Positions 6,464 to 13,507 of a DNA stretch of 20,422 bases are shown here, in pieces. The DNA is from a virus. The notes under the pieces are model-generated. The model searched no databases. It saw only the letters and a list, made by a program, of their open reading frames with translations, and was not told the origin of the DNA. How positions within the stretch are numbered: the first letter of the stretch is position 1; the number at the start of each line of letters is the position of its first letter. The stretch is taken from the IMG/VR virus record IMGVR_UViG_3300037485_000670, positions 1 through 20,422 of that record; one strand, written 5' to 3'. A program made the translations under genes and the position numbers.

Positions 6464-6922
6464 CTAAACTTTACACAATGAGAAATAGAGGTTCGCCTCT
6501 TCGCGCCTGCGATTGGTTAGCCCTGCAAGCACCTTGCCGGCTGCTTTATTCCAACGCAGAAACTCATCGAGAATCGAAGGGTCGGCTGCGTTTGCTTTGG
6601 CTTTCTTGAGCAGCGTAGATTTTACCAACGCACCCACGCCCACATTGTAGGCAAAGCACACAAGCGCATCGAACTGGCATTGATTCAATGAAGGCAAGTG
6701 CTTATTTACCGCCGCTTCGAATGGCTCAAGGGTAGCGAGCAAAAGCTGCGTTGCTTCCTTTTCGCCTGTCAGTTTTTCTCCGAGAATTACCTTCTTGCCG
6801 TTTGGGTATCGCGTGCTGCCGTAGCCAATGGTCGGAACGCCGGCAGGGCAAAGGTAGGAACTAAGCCGCAAGCCCTCATACTTCTTGATTAGGTTAAGAC
6901 CAAGCAGCGAGGTTGAGCGCAT
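6464..6922 (-). CDS. Endolysin, GH24 (T4-type) lysozyme
   Basis: A 152-aa muramidase that would cleave the MurNAc-GlcNAc bond of peptidoglycan at lysis. The family signature is clear: KKYEGLRLSSYLCPAGVPTI followed by GYGSTRYPNG gives catalytic E16 and T31, with C25 where T4 lysozyme has its aspartate; this Cys variant is common in GH24 endolysins. The core helix QFDALVCFAYNVGVGAL and the C-terminal GLTNRRREEANLY motif are also present. There is no signal peptide or SAR segment, so export should depend on the holin gene that follows within about 50 nt. Full family length. Confidence 0.93.
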   Translation of the reverse strand: MRSTSLLGLNLIKKYEGLRLSSYLCPAGVPTIGYGSTRYPNGKKVILGEKLTGEKEATQLLLATLEPFEAAVNKHLPSLNQCQFDALVCFAYNVGVGALVKSTLLKKAKANAADPSILDEFLRWNKAAGKVLAGLTNRRREEANLYFSLCKV

Positions 6923-6924
6923 TG

Positions 6925-7401
6925 CTATGCTCTTTCATATTGAATAATAACGGAAAACGGAATTGATAAACCACTTAAAGAGGTGTCAAGTGATTGGAAT
7001 TTCAAATTTGCACCAGTATCTACATATCCAGTAAATTGATTTTGTACCTCAATTGTTAACGCCCCTATTGCAGTACTTGTAGCTAATGAAAAAGGCAATG
7101 AAATGGCTGCTGTTCCAACAGAGTTTATAGAAAAATCAAGGCTCGCAGTGCCTTGTATGGTACAAGTTACTATGTTGCCTATGGCTGTATATAACCCAGA
7201 CGAAGGTGATATTGAAACAACAGCCCCAGAGTTACTGATTGCAGTTGGAAGATAGCTATCGCTATCTAAACCAAAGGAAGTAATCAAATCCCCCACCTCA
7301 ATCTGCTTTGACTGGTTAATTGCTGTATCAACAATGTACATTACATCGGTTGAGGCTGCTGATGCAGTTGATGGTAAATCGGTAACTTTAACGCCTGCCA
7401 T
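6925..7401 (-). CDS. Small virion or fibre-associated protein
   Basis: A 158-aa protein with a short N-terminal motif, VKVTDLPSTASAASTDVMYI followed by VDTAINQSKQIEVGDLI, a pattern I associate with tail-fibre and structural proteins of Bacteroidota phages. The rest is Ser/Thr/Gly/Ala-rich, strand-forming sequence with almost no charged residues, typical of extracellular beta-sandwich or fibre tips. It lies between the fibre genes and the endolysin, with a 2-nt gap to the latter. A role at the distal fibre or as decoration is inferred. By eye its DNA is poorer in CpG than the capsid genes. Confidence 0.65.
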   Translation of the reverse strand: MAGVKVTDLPSTASAASTDVMYIVDTAINQSKQIEVGDLITSFGLDSDSYLPTAISNSGAVVSISPSSGLYTAIGNIVTCTIQGTASLDFSINSVGTAAISLPFSLATSTAIGALTIEVQNQFTGYVDTGANLKFQSLDTSLSGLSIPFSVIIQYERA

Positions 7402-7424
7402 AGTTGTTGCTTTTGCCTGTAAAT

Positions 7425-7643
7425 TTACAAATTATTTAGATACGCAATTGCATCCGACGAACTTGTGTAAGTCGTGCCGTTTATCGAATGCTCAGTCAAT
7501 GTAATTAAATACACGCCCTGCTCTGTTGCAAGGTGCAAGGATGCTTCATCGACTTGCTCCCATCGTGGCTCGGTTAGCAATAGCCATCCGCTTGCAGTTG
7601 ATGTGAAATCAACACTATTTTTCGTGATACTTACGTTTGTCAT
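7425..7643 (-). CDS. Small fibre-companion protein, 72 aa
   Basis: A 72-aa protein (MTNVSITKNSVDFTSTASGW) with strand-like segments, ending SSSDAIAYLNNL. It is coupled to the 870-aa fibre gene by ATGA at 7640-7643 and followed by a 23-nt gap. Small cistrons immediately after fibre genes often encode chaperones or adaptors, but nothing in the sequence identifies either. Function unknown. Confidence 0.65.
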   Translation of the reverse strand: MTNVSITKNSVDFTSTASGWLLLTEPRWEQVDEASLHLATEQGVYLITLTEHSINGTTYTSSSDAIAYLNNL

Positions 7644-10252
7644 TTGATTTCTATTTGGTAGTATGATAAGATGGTTGAATCTCCTGCTGCTGCGTTCTGA
7701 ATTGCAAAAATGATGTATTGATTCTGAGCCCAGTCGATGTTTGAATTGGTTAATGTAGAAGTACCGATAACCGCATCACTTTGAATTGTCCCATTAGCTT
7801 GAACCGTTTGCGTATTAGTTGCTGTTTTAACGATTGCAGTTCTGTCTATTCCATTATATATCTGACTTATTAATGTAGTTGCAGATGTTATAATAAGCGT
7901 TGGCGCAGGGGTTACAATTGAGTCGGCAGTATTCACATATATTCTAAGCGTTGTACCGCCTGCTGTTCCAGTCTTCCCTACCCTTGCTTTAATCTCAATA
8001 ATGTTACCTACTGCTATTGTATTTGCAGGAATCAGCACAGATACCACCTTGTTGTTGTTGGTGTTGCCAGTTACCGCTGTTTGATTATTTAGGTCTTTAT
8101 AAATCAATGGCAAAGTCGGGAATGTTGCAAGTGTGCCGTTCCCTCTCACGTATTGCGAGGTCGTGCCGCTTGGTGTATCGAACTTTCCATTGAATGCTGT
8201 CCAATCTGCCGAGCTTAATGCGCCCCGATTTGTTGCGCTTGCCGTTGGAAGGTTGAACGTATGCGTTGACGTTGCCGAGCTGATTCCGAAATCCGTGCCA
8301 GCCGTTCCAGTTGCAAAGTTCTGCACTTGTGCGGTCAAGCCGTTTAGTGCGTTTAGCCCTGTGGTGAAGGTGGTGATTACTTGACAGAGGTTGTTATCTT
8401 CAGTATGCAGCGTAATGGTTCGCCCCGATGTGGTTACGAAAATGCGTATTGCGAGCCTATCGGTTGCAAGCAAAACCGTGCTTGGTACTGCAAGCGCACT
8501 GACGTATAAATCAACCACCGTGCCGCCTGTAATCGCTTCGGGGTTTGTAGCACCTGAAGATATGAGCGTAAAGGTTGAGCCATCGTACTTATATAATTCA
8601 ATGTAAAAGCTCGGATTTCCACCGCCACTCGAAGCATTAAAATAGGTTTCGAAGTTCCAATTGCCCGAAGGGATTGCTAAAAGATTTGGGTCACCTGCAT
8701 CTGTTATAAATTGCGCGATGTAGCCATTGCCTTGCGCGTTTGTTCGCGTGAAGTTCGTACCACCACCAAGCACAGGCACGCGATTCATCTCATAGTAGGT
8801 ATTGCCACCGAACGTGCCTTGGTTAACCGAGCCGTTTAGGTAGTAGCTAACCGATGCACCGCCACCACCTCCAAGAGGAAAGTTAGCAAGGCTTCCATCG
8901 CCGCGAACGTACTGGCTCACTACTCCGTTTGCAGTTATATCCACGCTCGGCGTAGTGGTATTATTCGGCACGTTAACGCTGAACGCTGGGTTAGTCGGGT
9001 TCGGAACGGTTGCCGCTACCGATGTGACCGTGCCATTGGTTAAAGTTGGAAACGGCGTAGGCGTTCCCGTCCCATCGAGATAGTCCGAGCTTGTTCCTGT
9101 TGGCGTATCGAATTTGTTACTAAATGAAGTAAAGTCCGCAGAAGTCAAGTAGCCATCATCGAACAAGTTGGCTGGCTGTATGCTGATATCAGGCGTAGCG
9201 CCACCCGTAGAACTTAGCGGCGCGGTTGCGGTTACATCTTCAACAATTGTAGCGGGCAGAACGGGTATAGTAGGTTTGTTTAGGATTTCAGCAACGCCAC
9301 TTACGGCATTCCAATCGCTATTAACTTGAGCAGCTGGTATTGTTGGCTTATTTAATATTTGATTATTGCCGCTCGTTGCGTTCCAGTTTGAGGGTTGTTC
9401 AACAAGCGGAAAGCCCGCCCCGAGGTTTACCCAATACGTCGTGTTTGTTGGCAGTATTGAATCGTTATTAGCGATGCAACGATAGACGTTACCATTGTAC
9501 CAAACTACGTTACCAATTAAATACTGATTGCCCGTAGAGCTTAAATGGTCATTTGTGAAAGGTAGCGCTAACAAAGTACCACCCCCACCCCCACCGCCTA
9601 CGGCTATTAACGGGTCGCTCGGTGTACCGTTTCCGATTATCGTAACCCCGTCAACCGCAACCTCGGTTAAGCAAGGTGTACACGGTAAAAAGTCGGGTGG
9701 TAAAGGAATGTCGCCCGTGTTACAAATATCGTAGCACGTATCCTCTGAGCCGCTAACAATCTCAACCTCTAATTCAATTACAACCGTGGCAAACTCGAAA
9801 TTAGGTGGTAAGGTTTTATCGCCCACCGTGTAGCCGTTCGGGATTACTTCATAGCTTACAACGTCGATAACGTCTTTAAATCCATAATCGCGCCCGCTTA
9901 CTAACTTATAAACCCGCGACGCTACCCAGTCGCCCGCATCTTCGCCGTCGCAGGGTAAGTGCGATTTTCGAACTATTGCATAAGCCGAAATGTTAAATTT
10001 CGTCGAATACATTTGTTTGCACCCGCTAACCCGTAGGCTATCGATTTTCGAAATGTTTACCTTACCACGCTTCGCCCAAAATAACGTACCCTGTTTAGAA
10101 TCGTAATCCGTTACGGGTATCGCTTGCCCGTCGCCTATGTAATAAATCCATCCCTTATCGCCTGTAAGCTCGCATAAACCATAAATGCGGTCGAATATAT
10201 TGCTTACCTCAATTCGTTGGTTTAAACGGTCTATAATGCTTTTTAAAATCAT
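7640..10252 (-). CDS. Modular tail fibre / receptor-binding protein, 870 aa
   Basis: The largest protein in the window. Residues 1-215 form a compact, partly charged domain with paired cysteines (CDGED, CYDIC, CTPC) that probably attaches to the virion. A glycine run (about 219-225) leads to a 50-residue module, about 230-280, with YLIGNVVWYNGNVYRCIANN, resembling small chitin-binding-type carbohydrate modules. Two NKPT repeats follow (NWNATSGNNQILNKPTIP, DWNAVSGVAEILNKPTIP). A KFDTP-type repeat then occurs at 371-402 and again at 681-712, flanking a probable jelly-roll (466-630). The C-terminal 150 residues are a second beta domain (LIYKDLNNQTAVTGNTNN onward), the likely receptor-binding tip. 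It is coupled by ATGA on both sides. Fibre identity rests on architecture and repeats. Confidence 0.8.
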   Translation of the reverse strand: MILKSIIDRLNQRIEVSNIFDRIYGLCELTGDKGWIYYIGDGQAIPVTDYDSKQGTLFWAKRGKVNISKIDSLRVSGCKQMYSTKFNISAYAIVRKSHLPCDGEDAGDWVASRVYKLVSGRDYGFKDVIDVVSYEVIPNGYTVGDKTLPPNFEFATVVIELEVEIVSGSEDTCYDICNTGDIPLPPDFLPCTPCLTEVAVDGVTIIGNGTPSDPLIAVGGGGGGGTLLALPFTNDHLSSTGNQYLIGNVVWYNGNVYRCIANNDSILPTNTTYWVNLGAGFPLVEQPSNWNATSGNNQILNKPTIPAAQVNSDWNAVSGVAEILNKPTIPVLPATIVEDVTATAPLSSTGGATPDISIQPANLFDDGYLTSADFTSFSNKFDTPTGTSSDYLDGTGTPTPFPTLTNGTVTSVAATVPNPTNPAFSVNVPNNTTTPSVDITANGVVSQYVRGDGSLANFPLGGGGGASVSYYLNGSVNQGTFGGNTYYEMNRVPVLGGGTNFTRTNAQGNGYIAQFITDAGDPNLLAIPSGNWNFETYFNASSGGGNPSFYIELYKYDGSTFTLISSGATNPEAITGGTVVDLYVSALAVPSTVLLATDRLAIRIFVTTSGRTITLHTEDNNLCQVITTFTTGLNALNGLTAQVQNFATGTAGTDFGISSATSTHTFNLPTASATNRGALSSADWTAFNGKFDTPSGTTSQYVRGNGTLATFPTLPLIYKDLNNQTAVTGNTNNNKVVSVLIPANTIAVGNIIEIKARVGKTGTAGGTTLRIYVNTADSIVTPAPTLIITSATTLISQIYNGIDRTAIVKTATNTQTVQANGTIQSDAVIGTSTLTNSNIDWAQNQYIIFAIQNAAAGDSTILSYYQIEIK

Positions 10253-10755
10253 GCTCCCAGTTGTTTATTGATTGCTGCAATTGTTAGTTCGGTATGTAAG
10301 CGCAGAAATTCTTTTTCTTCTTCTTCAGTTGGTTCGAATATAATACCATACCCAACAAAGGAAACGTATTTAGGGTTTACGGATTTACCGAACTGAAGCC
10401 CCAAAGTTTTTTTGTATTCAATTTCGTCTAACTGAATACCCGATTCTAAGCCCATATTAAATTGCGGTTCTTCGGTAAAATTACGCGCTAACATTCCTGT
10501 TAGTTCTAAAGGGTTTTTGCGTATCTTTTTTTTCGGTGTGTAGCCTGGTGAATATGGTGTAGTATAATCGCCGCCACGCCTTGCTGGTAGCGGTATCGTT
10601 TGCCCCGCGGTGTTTTGATGCTTGCCAGTTGAATCGAAAATCCGAATACGCATTAAGCGCCTTAATTCCGTAACCGCTTCATAAAGCGGCTCAAAGTCTG
10701 AAAGCCAGCCGTCATAAAGTGCATTAAGCCTTTTATCGACTTCCTGTGGACTCAT
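10249..10755 (-). CDS. Putative head-tail connector / tail-completion protein
   Basis: A 168-aa protein: helical N-terminus (MSPQEVDKRLNALYDGWLSD), a basic flexible middle (SPGYTPKKKIRKNPLELTG), then a strand-rich part (TGMLARNFTEEPQF, KTLGLQFGKSVNPKYVSFVG) and an acidic C-terminal helix. The layout, with LTGML followed by strands and a late aromatic-glycine element, resembles Mu gpG/HK97 gp10-type tail-completion proteins, which close the head-tail interface. Position two genes after the capsid gene agrees. The similarity is approximate and I would not exclude another neck component. ATGA overlaps on both sides. Confidence 0.55.
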   Translation of the reverse strand: MSPQEVDKRLNALYDGWLSDFEPLYEAVTELRRLMRIRIFDSTGKHQNTAGQTIPLPARRGGDYTTPYSPGYTPKKKIRKNPLELTGMLARNFTEEPQFNMGLESGIQLDEIEYKKTLGLQFGKSVNPKYVSFVGYGIIFEPTEEEEKEFLRLHTELTIAAINKQLGA

Positions 10756-11780
10756 GGCAGCGCCGTTACGTATTTGATATTCTTACGGCAATCGAAGCAA
10801 TGGTTATCGTCTGGCAGTCTCATATTTTGAAGCATCGCCGTTAATTCTGTATTGTATTGGTCGGCTGCTATATCGCGAGCGTTTGTTATACCGCCTAAAT
10901 CCTTTGCGCCCTTGTTTACGATTACCGAGGTGTTCGCCCGTTGGTTAGGGCTTACCGTTAACGCGTAGTTATATATTTCTACGGCTGTGGCGTATGCTAA
11001 CGCTAAACTCATTTGATTACCTATTGAACACAGCCACCCGCTACGGTCGCAGCTAACTGAATAATTTAGGCTCATGCCTGTTGTATATTTAGAATTTGAG
11101 CTACTTAACACGCTTACGCCGTCGGTTGTTAGGTTAATACCTATCGCATCTACGAACGGGCAAATATGCGCCTCGCGTACCGAACCGCCGCAGTCATAAC
11201 AGCTACCTTTTTTCGGTATAAACTTAACCGTATTCATAGTGGATTCATAAACAAACGCCAAATCTAATTTGCGCCTTTTGGCTGCGAACTCCTTACCGAT
11301 ATAGTATTCGATGCCGCCCGCCGTGTACGTTATTGTATCGATTAGCTGCAACGTAGTCATATCAAAAACAAGTATCGGTACGTTTGTATTGCTCGAATCA
11401 ATTGCGAGCGTTAAATCGCTTATAAATAAGTTTAGGTAGCTTAATGTATTCGGGCTTATCTTTACACGTATGCCGCCGTAATTACCCGCGCCTAAAGCGG
11501 TTTGAATATTTGAGTAATCGCTTACCACTTGCCCGACCCGCTTCGATTCGATAATCGTGTCGGCTTTCATCATAGGCGATAGGCGCGTTAGAACGTCGCT
11601 CGAAAGTTTTTTCCATGCAAAGGCGCGTTTATCTTCGAACAATTCTACCCCGTTGTTATACTGGTCGGTTATCAATTGCCCTAAAAAGGTGTTGTTTATA
11701 CCGAGTTCGTCGATATATAAGCCCGTCGTAGGTTCTGCGAGGTTGCAATCGCGTAAGCCTAAAAGTGATTCGTAGCACAT
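10752..11780 (-). CDS. Phage structural protein downstream of capsid (unknown role)
   Basis: A 342-343-aa protein starting at ATG 11780 (MCYESLLGLRDCNLAEPTTG). The in-frame GTG six nt earlier overlaps the -7-like box, so I prefer the ATG. The middle is strand-rich (TNVPILVFDMTTLQLIDTIT, AGGIEYYIGKE). Cysteine clusters stand out: SCYDCGG, AHICPF, SCDRSGWLCS and CFDCRK near the C-terminus, compatible with metal binding or disulphides. The type is frequent right after the capsid gene in Bacteroidota phages, to my recollection, without a defined function; a neck or tail-tube-adaptor role is possible. It begins a new transcription unit after a strong terminator. Confidence 0.7.
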   Translation of the reverse strand: MCYESLLGLRDCNLAEPTTGLYIDELGINNTFLGQLITDQYNNGVELFEDKRAFAWKKLSSDVLTRLSPMMKADTIIESKRVGQVVSDYSNIQTALGAGNYGGIRVKISPNTLSYLNLFISDLTLAIDSSNTNVPILVFDMTTLQLIDTITYTAGGIEYYIGKEFAAKRRKLDLAFVYESTMNTVKFIPKKGSCYDCGGSVREAHICPFVDAIGINLTTDGVSVLSSSNSKYTTGMSLNYSVSCDRSGWLCSIGNQMSLALAYATAVEIYNYALTVSPNQRANTSVIVNKGAKDLGGITNARDIAADQYNTELTAMLQNMRLPDDNHCFDCRKNIKYVTALP

Positions 11781-11785
11781 AAGCA

Positions 11786-11793
11786 CAAAGATA
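11786..11793 (-). promoter_or_regulatory. -7-like box TATCTTTG at start of 343-aa gene
   Basis: TATCTTTG fits TAnnTTTG exactly and lies 5 nt before ATG 11780, directly after the T-tract of the preceding terminator. No TTG is found at the usual -33 distance, so it is a half-site and weaker than the other promoters. Confidence 0.45.
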
Positions 11794-11821
11794 AAAAAAA
11801 GAGGGGTTGTTACACCCCTCT
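11793..11821 (-). terminator. Strong intrinsic terminator after the capsid gene
   Basis: On the minus strand AGAGGGGT-GTAACA-ACCCCTCT forms an 8-bp stem, followed immediately by eight T. It ends the capsid-gene transcript about 80 nt past the TAG. Confidence 0.9.
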
Positions 11822-11903
11822 ATTCGGTTACTAAATTATCTAACCCATTTTGCGTCAACAAGTCCTCATCGGCTTGCGATAACAAACTTACCAACGCTGC
11901 TAC
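11820..11903 (-). other. Open -1 frame extending past the capsid stop
   Basis: The last capsid codons read GTA AAC CCG TAG. The heptamer A-AAC-CCG (11909-11903) has the X-XXY-YYZ form of a -1 slip site. Slipping there bypasses the TAG and adds 27 residues starting VAALVSLLSQADEDLLTQNG, then TAG just before the terminator stem. The added peptide is acidic and amphipathic. There is no ATG or GTG with which to start it independently. An open frame of 27 codons is not rare by chance (roughly one in four), so this is a candidate only; a vestigial gene or a sequence error are alternatives. Confidence 0.35.
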
Positions 11904-12946
11904 GGGTTTACGATTTCAATGCAGTTAACGTAGTTGATACCCGCGTATTTATCGCCCGCTTCGTAAATATCGTCAGGTAATGTAACGAGTTTACCAGTAT
12001 GCGTCAATACAACAGATAAGTTACCGCAATCGTCTTTCATGGTTAAGTCAACAGGTAAGCCCGCAGGGGTGAAAGCAATTGTTTTAGAATAATTGCTACC
12101 CGCTACTGGTGTAATACCCGCGTTCCATTCTGCCATGTTAAACGATAGCCATTGCATCGCGCCAGCTGTCGTAGCTAAGTTCTTTAGCTGTGAACCTTGA
12201 GCCGCTGCCAAACGTGCATCGTAAGCAAAGCCGAAACCGTTTTGTTGCGAAATCGCTAACAAGTCGATACCGAATTGCGTGCAGCAACCTGCTTGTACCG
12301 CGTTAGCATAACGCTGCATTTCAGCACCGCCAAATACAACAGGCGCGCCCGGATAGTTAGCCATGCGTGTAGCTTGCAAGATGTCAGCTAAAGCAAATTC
12401 GTTCAATGCTTGCCCTCCCGTTTGACGGGTTGCAATGCGTAAACAGTCACCCGATACGGTGTAATAACCGCTAACCTCAGTACCCCACGACCCGATAGCG
12501 GCAACGGCTTGAGTAGCGGCGGCGCTTGCTACCTTACGGTCCATTACGTCCATTAAGCGCATGATTGATTCCAATACGTAACGGCTGTTTTCTTGGCAAT
12601 GACGGGCGATAGCATCAGCCGCAATCAATTGCTCAGCGATATACGTGTCGGTTGTTTCAAGCGTGTACGTGGTGGTCGAATCGCCGTAAGTGTTGGTAGC
12701 GGTACAAGTAAGGATATTACCGCCCTCTTCTACTTCCGTTTCGGGTAGGCGCTGAATCCAACGAGCCTCAACCGTCTTTAGCTTACCGCGACCGGGCGAT
12801 ACTTCCTGACGAATTAATTTTACGTTTTCAGGTGAATTAAGAAACTCGAGGAACGGTAGCTGTTCGCGCTGACCTACTTCGATAAAAAGCTCCGAAAGGC
12901 TCATTTGCACATTCGGGCATTCGGATAAAATGCGAGAAATTGACAT
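11900..12946 (-). CDS. Major capsid protein (HK97-fold candidate)
   Basis: From ATG 12946 the protein is 348 aa (MSISRILSECPNVQMSLSEL); a GTG at 12979 would add 11 residues but is preceded by a hairpin and less likely. Composition is typical of capsid subunits: low Lys, many Ala/Gly/Thr, long strand-rich C-terminal part. The stretch IRQEVSPGRGKLKTVEARWI resembles the N-arm/E-loop zone, and the following helix with RLMDVMDRKVASAAATQAVA resembles the spine helix. The portal, gpF-like, scaffold, capsid order strongly supports the call. It is a monocistronic unit or nearly so: a non-coding island lies upstream and a strong terminator downstream. The C-terminus carries the possible frameshift site described separately. 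Confidence 0.82.
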   Translation of the reverse strand: MSISRILSECPNVQMSLSELFIEVGQREQLPFLEFLNSPENVKLIRQEVSPGRGKLKTVEARWIQRLPETEVEEGGNILTCTATNTYGDSTTTYTLETTDTYIAEQLIAADAIARHCQENSRYVLESIMRLMDVMDRKVASAAATQAVAAIGSWGTEVSGYYTVSGDCLRIATRQTGGQALNEFALADILQATRMANYPGAPVVFGGAEMQRYANAVQAGCCTQFGIDLLAISQQNGFGFAYDARLAAAQGSQLKNLATTAGAMQWLSFNMAEWNAGITPVAGSNYSKTIAFTPAGLPVDLTMKDDCGNLSVVLTHTGKLVTLPDDIYEAGDKYAGINYVNCIEIVNP

Positions 12947-12981
12947 TTTGTTTTTAGGTTTTAGAGTTTGTGCTTGCACTT

Positions 12982-13006
12982 AAAAAGGCGGCAAACATTC
13001 ACGCCT
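12982..13006 (-). terminator. Hairpin with T-tract in capsid leader (attenuator-like)
   Basis: On the minus strand AGGCG-TGAATGTTTGC-CGCCT is followed by TTTT, 36 nt upstream of the capsid ATG. The stem is only 5 bp with an 11-nt loop, so it could be a weak terminator or a 5'-leader structure of the capsid mRNA. Confidence 0.35.
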
Positions 13007-13050
13007 AAAAATAATTTGTCATTTGAGCGCTGTAAATTTACGAAATGTTT

Positions 13051-13079
13051 TTGTAATTAAAAAAGTCGTTTTATATTTG
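13051..13079 (+). promoter_or_regulatory. Plus-strand Bacteroidota promoter for ncRNA
   Basis: TTG at 13051-13053, an 18-nt spacer and TATATTTG at 13072-13079 match the Bacteroidota consensus. It is the only good promoter I find pointing against the gene direction. The predicted start, about 13083, falls exactly at the first paired base of the downstream RNA stem. Confidence 0.72.
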
Positions 13080-13082
13080 CTC

Positions 13083-13180
13083 TCGAAACAATCGGGCGGT
13101 TGATTCGTATAAAAGATATTGATTCCTTTTACGGTTTCCTAATACCTCGAACAGCCCGCCCGCAGTTTCGGGGTTTTTTT
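13083..13180 (+). ncRNA. Predicted structured phage small RNA, about 98 nt
   Basis: The 5' end (13082-13099) pairs with the 3' end (13156-13172). There are 8 pairs (CUCGAAAC-type strand against GUUUCGGG), a 3x2 internal loop, then 7 GC pairs (CGGGCGG / CCGCCCG). Seven T follow directly at 13174-13180, so the closing stem doubles as a terminator. Inside, 13106-13115 and 13126-13133 form a second 8-bp hairpin with a 2-nt bulge. One closing pair is G-U only in the plus-strand RNA, and the T-tract exists only on that strand. Promoter, fold and terminator fit together without leftover sequence. I recognise no family; it lies antisense to the gene direction in the spacer upstream of the capsid gene. 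Confidence 0.68.
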
Positions 13181-13360
13181 ATGCCCAGCCCGTTCGAGCT
13201 ATTGACGGGATTAGTCGCAGACCTTTGGTTAGGTTAGGCTAAATGCGGAGGCGAGGCAAAGCAAGTATAACATCAAAACACAATACTTTTAAATCTATTG
13301 TCATGGGCTGTCAAACACCTTCCCGAATAGAGCCAAACTGTAAGCGAACGATTCTCAATG
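13181..13360. other. Non-coding stretch, nothing recognised
   Basis: No supported gene on either strand. A plus-strand 18-codon frame starting ATG 13181 (MPSPFELLTGLVADLWLG) begins right after the RNA's T-tract but has no supporting evidence. A short CCCGT/ACGGG hairpin lies at 13189-13208. Confidence 0.4.
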
Positions 13361-13475
13361 AGGATACTTAAAATTGGTAAGGCGTTTCTAATTCTCTCAT
13401 CGGGGGTAGGGGGTTAGAAACACCTTTACTTACCCTCTGTTTCACTCACTCAAACTCATAAGGATACTTTGAATT
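13361..13475. repeat. Direct repeats exactly 100 bp apart
   Basis: AGGATACTTAAAATT (13361-13375) and AGGATACTTTGAATT (13461-13475) match at 13 of 15 positions; a CTCA lies a few bases upstream of each copy. They bracket the inverted repeat. Confidence 0.6.
13377..13429. repeat. 15-bp inverted repeat with G/C-tract loop
   Basis: GTAAGGCGTTTCTAA (13377-13391) pairs with TTAGAAACACCTTTAC (13414-13429), with one bulged base. The single imperfect pair is C/A on the plus strand but G-U on the minus strand, so an RNA hairpin would be better formed on the minus strand. The 22-nt loop carries two runs of five G on the plus strand (GGGGGTAGGGGG). Confidence 0.65.
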
Positions 13476-13480
13476 TAAAT

Positions 13481-13507
13481 AAAAAAAAAGCCGCGTGTTA
13501 GGCGGCT
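13481..13507 (-). terminator. Intrinsic terminator of the 97-aa gene
   Basis: On the minus strand AGCCGC-CTAACAC-GCGGCT is followed by eight or nine T, about 20 nt past the stop at 13527. Clear and strong. Confidence 0.88.

Noticed and set aside
9584-9600. C-rich run that looks like a simple repeat
   Set aside because: It encodes the glycine linker of the fibre protein (about residues 219-225) and needs no other explanation.
12947-12979. GTG start giving an 11-residue longer capsid protein
   Set aside because: The GTG is close to a hairpin in the leader and the added residues (MQAQTLKPKNK) are not capsid-like. The ATG at 12946 follows an A-rich leader, typical for this group.
13187-13208. 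TTCGA-containing hairpin resembling a tRNA T-arm
   Set aside because: The loop is 11 nt, not 7, and no acceptor, D or anticodon arms are present. No tRNA was found in the window.
13181-13270. Plus-strand frame after the ncRNA terminator (MPSPFELLTGLVADLWLG, then TAG, then ten more codons)
   Set aside because: Only 18 codons before a TAG. Reading through would require stop recoding, but TAG ends several genuine genes here (capsid, holin candidate, 214-aa protein), so recoding is not supported.
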